Of a stretch of DNA of 45,197 nucleotides, positions 41,527 through 45,197 are shown piece after piece. Numbering within the stretch: position 1 is the first letter of the stretch; each line of letters opens with the position of its first letter. The notes under the pieces were generated by a model. The model worked only from the letters and a program-made list of their open reading frames with translations, ran no database searches and was not told where the DNA came from. The translations under genes and the position numbers were made by a program. Source of the DNA: Planctomycetaceae bacterium (GTDB lineage: Bacteria; Planctomycetota; Planctomycetia; Planctomycetales; Planctomycetaceae); the NCBI GenBank assembly GCA_021732785.1, contig JAKFUG010000051.1, positions 1 to 45,197 of the forward strand, in the 5' to 3' direction.

Positions 41527-44400
41527 TCAATCGACAAACGCAAACTCGTTCGTTCCCAGCAGCGCCTGGGTGTACTGTTCCCACGCGGTCAGTTTTACAT
41601 CGGACGCGGAGATTTCTTTCGGCAGCGTGGCCTGCAGAAAACTCTGCCCAATCCGCAATTCGTTTTCGGTGGGCGGGCGCTGGTATAACATCTGATACGT
41701 TTGCTCAATTCGCGGCCGGTCTTCGAGTTTGCCATCACCGACCGTTCGTTTGGCCAGTTCCCGGGCTTGATTCACCACGAAACCGCTGTTGAGCAGATAC
41801 AGTTGCTGCATCGGGACGGTGGTGCTCACCCGGCGTTCGCTGGTCAGATTGGGATCGGGGAAATCGAACAGCCGCAGTGTGCCGTTCAAATCGTGGCGGC
41901 TGATCGTGGAGTACAACGTCCGCCGGCGATGCCCCGCGTCATTGAGATTCTGCGACGGTCCGCCCAGCGTGGCGTCGAGATTCCCTCCTACGGCCAACGC
42001 GGCATCGCGCCACGCTTCAAAGTCGAGCCGTCGCCGATTTTGTCGCCACAACAGGCGATTGTCCGGATCGATTACCCGCGGGTCGGCATCCCCCACGGTC
42101 GGTACAAGATCACTCGCCATGCGGTAGGTCGCCGACAGCAGAATCTCGCGATGCAATTGTTTCAGCGACCATCCCGAGGCGACGAATTTGGCGGCGAGAT
42201 GATCCAGTAATTCCGGATGCGTGGGGCGCTCGCCGAGCAGGCCGAAATTGCTCGCTGTGCCCACGAGACCGCGGCCAAAATGTTGCTGCCAGACACGGTT
42301 TACCAGTACCCGCGCGGTAAGCGGATTGTTCGGGTTGGCGATGGCTCGGGCTAATTCCAGGCGTCCGCTACCGTCCTGAAACGGGGCCGCATCGCCGGGA
42401 CTAAGAATGGTCAGAAATCGTCGTGGGACTTCTTCGCCGAGTTCCTTGTGGTTGCCCCGCAGATTCACTTTCAGGTTGGTCGGTTTCTGATCGGTCAAAC
42501 TGTGAGCGATCGGATACTTCGGGCCGAGTTCCTTCTTGAGATGATCGACATCCTTTTGAACCTCTGCAAGCACCGCACGGCTCGATTCCGGCAGCAGTTT
42601 GTCAGCCTGATCCTTCGGGAGCACGAACGGAGCATTTTTGTCGGTGACCAGCGTCTTGATCAGTTCTGCATGGATCGAATCTAATTTCGGTTTGGTGACG
42701 TTCTTCTTCTCGACCTCAGTTGCCGCCGCCAAAGTCCGTTCGTACTCTTCATCCTGTTTTCGACTGACCGCGAGCGCCTCGACCAATTGCTGTTCCAACG
42801 TCCGCGCAGCCGGTTCAATGACTGCCGAAACCGGGGATTCGAGAGACCAATTCCGTTGTGTGACCGGGGCCGTGAACGCCTCTTTCAAGCCGGCAAACAG
42901 CGATTTCTGCGCGAGATTGTCCGGCGTGAGGAACTGCACCCAGCGATCGATCACCGGACGATGCAACCCCGAATCCGCGCCCATGACTTCGGACGTTTTT
43001 ACTTTGCCGTCATGCTTCCGACGCTGCTGCAATTGCCACGCGGCGACGATGTAATCCGCGGTTTGCGGCGCGAATGATTCGCTTAACATCACGGCTTCCG
43101 CGGCTTGAGCATCGGTGAGGTCTTTTTCGCGTGCCTTCACCACAGCGGCGCGGTCATCGTATTGCCTGGCAACATCGTCCGACACCAGCGGGGCTTCGCG
43201 GTATTGCGTGCTCGCAAAGACACCGGCCAGCGCGTAGTAATCCTGCGTCGGGATCGGATCGAACTTGTGATCGTGACAGCGAGCACACGACACCGTCAGT
43301 CCCAGAAACCCGCGGCACAGCGTGTCGATCCGGTCATCGATTTCATCCGCTTCCGCCTTCCCGGCACACCCGGCGTCTTTGTAGTAGACCGGACCGAGCG
43401 CAAAGAATCCGAGCGCCGGCAAGCGGGCAACCCGTTCTTCATTGGACGCCGCGGGCAACAGATCACCGGCAATCTGTTCCGTAATGAATTGATCGTAGGG
43501 CATGTCTCGATTGAACGCCGTCACGATCCAATCGCGATAACGGTATCCCTGCGGATACATCCGGGCCTGAAAAGTGTGCGCTTGATCTTCGCCATACCGC
43601 GCGATGTCCAACCAGTGTCGCGCCCAGCGCTCGCCATACTGTGGTGAATCCAGCAATCGGTCAACCAGCTTTTCATAGGCATCCGCGGCGGGATCGTTGA
43701 TAAACGCGGTCACCGCTTCAAACGATGGCGGCAAGCCCGTGAGCGAGAAAGACACACGCCGAAGATACGTGCGACGATCGGTTTCCGGGGCCGGGTGCAG
43801 TTGACGGGCTTCGAGAGCCGCGAGAATGAACGGATCCAGGGAACGTCGCGGCCACGCAGTGTTTTTCACGGCAGGCAAAGGCGCATCGACGACGGGACGG
43901 AACGACCAGAACTCGCGATCTTCCGCCGTCAGGGAACCGCTCGTGCGAATGCCGCCGCTGTCTTTTGCCGTTGTGGGCCAAGGGATACCGAGTTCCACCC
44001 AACGCCGTAACACGGCAATTTCGCTCTCCGCGAGTTTGCCGTTGGGAGGCATCTGCATGCCGCCTCGATGTTCGACGGCTTCGATCAACAAGCTTTCTGC
44101 TGGTTGCTCCAGTTTGACGACGGTCCCGCTTTCCCCGCCGGCGAGTAAAGCCTCGCGGCTGGACAGGCTCAGCCCGCCCTTTTTCTGATCCTTGCCGTGA
44201 CACGCAAAGCAATGCTGCGTCAGCAAGGGCCGGACCTGGCGTTCAAAGAACTCGTCGCCCGCCATCTCTCTTAATGGCGGCTCCGCAGCACTCAGAGTTC
44301 GCCCCCACGCCACCAGCGCGAACAAACAAAATCGCAATGGAGACGGACATTGAGGCATCACGGCGCACCCAGGCGGGAATCGGGCAGCAGGCAGGATCAT
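41527..44400 (-). CDS. Planctomycete cytochrome c + DUF1549 + DUF1553 protein
   Basis: The 957-residue protein has an N-terminal hydrophobic export signal (FCLFALVAWGRTLSA), a planctomycete cytochrome c-like heme site C64-F-A-C67-H68, a DUF1549 domain (about 165-380, with YGERWARHWLDIARYGEDQA) and a C-terminal DUF1553 domain (about 640-900, with ARVLVNRVWQQHFGRGLVGT and SDFG-like ASNFGLLGERPTHPELLDHL). This composition is diagnostic for planctomycetes. It is transcribed just upstream of DUF1501. ATG 44358 is an alternative start that fits the signal peptide better. Confidence 0.95.
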   Translation of the reverse strand: MILPAARFPPGCAVMPQCPSPLRFCLFALVAWGRTLSAAEPPLREMAGDEFFERQVRPLLTQHCFACHGKDQKKGGLSLSSREALLAGGESGTVVKLEQPAESLLIEAVEHRGGMQMPPNGKLAESEIAVLRRWVELGIPWPTTAKDSGGIRTSGSLTAEDREFWSFRPVVDAPLPAVKNTAWPRRSLDPFILAALEARQLHPAPETDRRTYLRRVSFSLTGLPPSFEAVTAFINDPAADAYEKLVDRLLDSPQYGERWARHWLDIARYGEDQAHTFQARMYPQGYRYRDWIVTAFNRDMPYDQFITEQIAGDLLPAASNEERVARLPALGFFALGPVYYKDAGCAGKAEADEIDDRIDTLCRGFLGLTVSCARCHDHKFDPIPTQDYYALAGVFASTQYREAPLVSDDVARQYDDRAAVVKAREKDLTDAQAAEAVMLSESFAPQTADYIVAAWQLQQRRKHDGKVKTSEVMGADSGLHRPVIDRWVQFLTPDNLAQKSLFAGLKEAFTAPVTQRNWSLESPVSAVIEPAARTLEQQLVEALAVSRKQDEEYERTLAAATEVEKKNVTKPKLDSIHAELIKTLVTDKNAPFVLPKDQADKLLPESSRAVLAEVQKDVDHLKKELGPKYPIAHSLTDQKPTNLKVNLRGNHKELGEEVPRRFLTILSPGDAAPFQDGSGRLELARAIANPNNPLTARVLVNRVWQQHFGRGLVGTASNFGLLGERPTHPELLDHLAAKFVASGWSLKQLHREILLSATYRMASDLVPTVGDADPRVIDPDNRLLWRQNRRRLDFEAWRDAALAVGGNLDATLGGPSQNLNDAGHRRRTLYSTISRHDLNGTLRLFDFPDPNLTSERRVSTTVPMQQLYLLNSGFVVNQARELAKRTVGDGKLEDRPRIEQTYQMLYQRPPTENELRIGQSFLQATLPKEISASDVKLTAWEQYTQALLGTNEFAFVD

Positions 44401-44503
44401 ACTTAAGGTATCTCATCTCCGCTGACGCATCAACCGGGACTATTGCATTTGTGTGAGAAATTCCGCTTTGTTCTTTGACAACTTCGCCGCGATATCAAAA
44501 AAA

Positions 44504-44529
44504 CGAACCCCTGTGCTTGCAGGGGTTCG
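44504..44529 (-). terminator. Intrinsic terminator of the Gly/Tyr-rich gene
   Basis: On the minus strand, CGAACCCCTG pairs with CAGGGGTTCG around a short loop, followed by seven T residues. It lies 36 bases after the stop codon at 44565. Confidence 0.88.
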
Positions 44530-44564
44530 CTGTCGTTCCATCTCGGCTTCACACCACTTTTCAA

Positions 44565-45197
44565 TCAGAGCATGGGAGCGGGAGCAGGGGGAAGGACCTT
44601 CTGCTGAGTGGCAACTGCGGGATAGAACCGGGAGTTCAAATTGTCCGCGGGGAGATTGCCTGCAGGAACCACAGTCCGATTGCTGACGATCGCCTGGGTT
44701 TGAATCCGGGGCGTGTTGTAGGGATTGTTCTTCAGGTAATAGGCCAGCATCGGATTCGAAGTTGTTGAGTTCGTCGTCACGAACGCGCTGTTCGAAGCCC
44801 CGGCGGGAGTCCCCACGAGCAGAGGCGTCGCATATCCGCCATTGCTCACGTTGTAACCATTGCTGACGTTGTACGTTCCGCAGGTGCAGTTGCCGTAATT
44901 GGGCGCGTACCCGCTGTTCCCGTATCCGTAGCCACCGTAGCCCGCGCCATAGTATCCGGTGTTGATGTAGCTACCGTAATAGCGCGGGTAGACGCCGCCG
45001 TAGTAACGCGGATAGAAGCCCCCGTAGTAACGCGGATAGAAGCCGCGATATCCGCCATAGTAGCCGCGGCCCGCGTAAATGCCGCCCCCGTAGAATCCCC
45101 TCCCGAAGCCGCCGCCATAGTAACTGCGTCCGAAACCGCCGCCGTAAAAGCCGCCGCGATATCCGCCCCCATGGAAGCCCCCGCCGTGGAAACCGCC
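44565..45197 (-). CDS. Gly/Tyr-rich repetitive protein, 5' end outside the window
   Basis: The minus-strand frame ending at 44565 stays open to the window edge, giving at least 210 residues. The upstream part is almost entirely Gly, Tyr, Phe and Arg, with repeats such as GFYPRYYGGF and GRGFYGGG, then YGYGNSGYAPNYGNCTCGTY. The last 95 residues are an Asn/Thr/Pro/Ala-rich tail. No signal or start is visible because the N-terminus is missing. Composition recalls exported structural or adhesive proteins. The frame at 44846-45172 in another phase is a shadow of this repeat. Confidence 0.75.
   Translation of the reverse strand, partial: GGFHGGGFHGGGYRGGFYGGGFGRSYYGGGFGRGFYGGGIYAGRGYYGGYRGFYPRYYGGFYPRYYGGVYPRYYGSYINTGYYGAGYGGYGYGNSGYAPNYGNCTCGTYNVSNGYNVSNGGYATPLLVGTPAGASNSAFVTTNSTTSNPMLAYYLKNNPYNTPRIQTQAIVSNRTVVPAGNLPADNLNSRFYPAVATQQKVLPPAPAPML

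Noticed and set aside
44846-45172. Ala/Thr-rich 108-codon minus-strand frame
   Set aside because: It is another phase of the Gly/Tyr-rich repeat; the frame ending at 44565 stays open through it to the window edge and ends at a strong terminator.

Overview
The window looks like a planctomycete chromosome (Planctomycetaceae-like). The right part carries a protein with a planctomycete-type cytochrome c domain plus DUF1549/DUF1553 next to a Tat-exported DUF1501 protein, an FG-GAP/TPR pair and DUF1580, all typical of that phylum. Three regions can be read.

Region A (1-23757) is an array of two integrated elements stacked at the 3' end of a tRNA-Leu(GAG) gene (23674-23757, minus strand). A perfect 55-bp direct repeat of the tRNA 3' half lies at 10931-10985 and 23673-23727. 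Element 2 (10986-23672) is complete. Element 1 (1-10930) has its far end outside the window. Both look like phage satellites or small integrative elements. Each has a tyrosine integrase beside its att site, a helix-turn-helix protein with a shared unknown C-terminal domain, HNH and zinc-ribbon proteins, and a lambda-O-like replication initiator. Each initiator gene has an array of five palindromic iterons in the middle of its coding sequence (20-bp period at 8681-8778, 21-bp period at 20007-20106), which I read as origins embedded in the initiator genes. Element 1 also holds a tandem pair of recombinases, one catalytically dead and one intact. Element 2 carries a phage prohead protease/scaffold block flanked by a 52-bp inverted repeat, a compact operon of five overlapping small HNH/zinc-finger genes, and a four-gene cassette (14023-16446: small regulator, two-TM protein, deoxyribosyltransferase-like domain fused to an XRE HTH, ImmA/IrrE metallopeptidase) behind a structured leader. 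That cassette is the best candidate for an undescribed defence or lysogeny system.

Region B (24187-32200) is a small divergent biosynthetic cluster: FkbM methyltransferase, aminoacyl-tRNA-synthetase-like amino acid:[carrier protein] ligase, condensation-like enzyme, carrier protein and acyl-CoA dehydrogenase-like flavoprotein on the minus strand; a second carrier protein, a KAS III-like enzyme and a second condensation-like protein on the plus strand. It probably makes a small acylated amino-acid-derived metabolite or lipid by carrier-protein chemistry without a modular NRPS or PKS. I do not recognise the pathway.

Region C (32392-45197) is core chromosome: a YeiH-type transporter with three downstream genes (small membrane protein, FG-GAP repeat protein, TPR protein), the RNA-binding protein Tex, a 41-residue membrane peptide, the DUF1501 and DUF1549/1553 genes, and the 3' part of a Gly/Tyr-rich protein cut by the window edge.

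All calls come from reading the sequence and recalling family motifs. No database search or computation was run.
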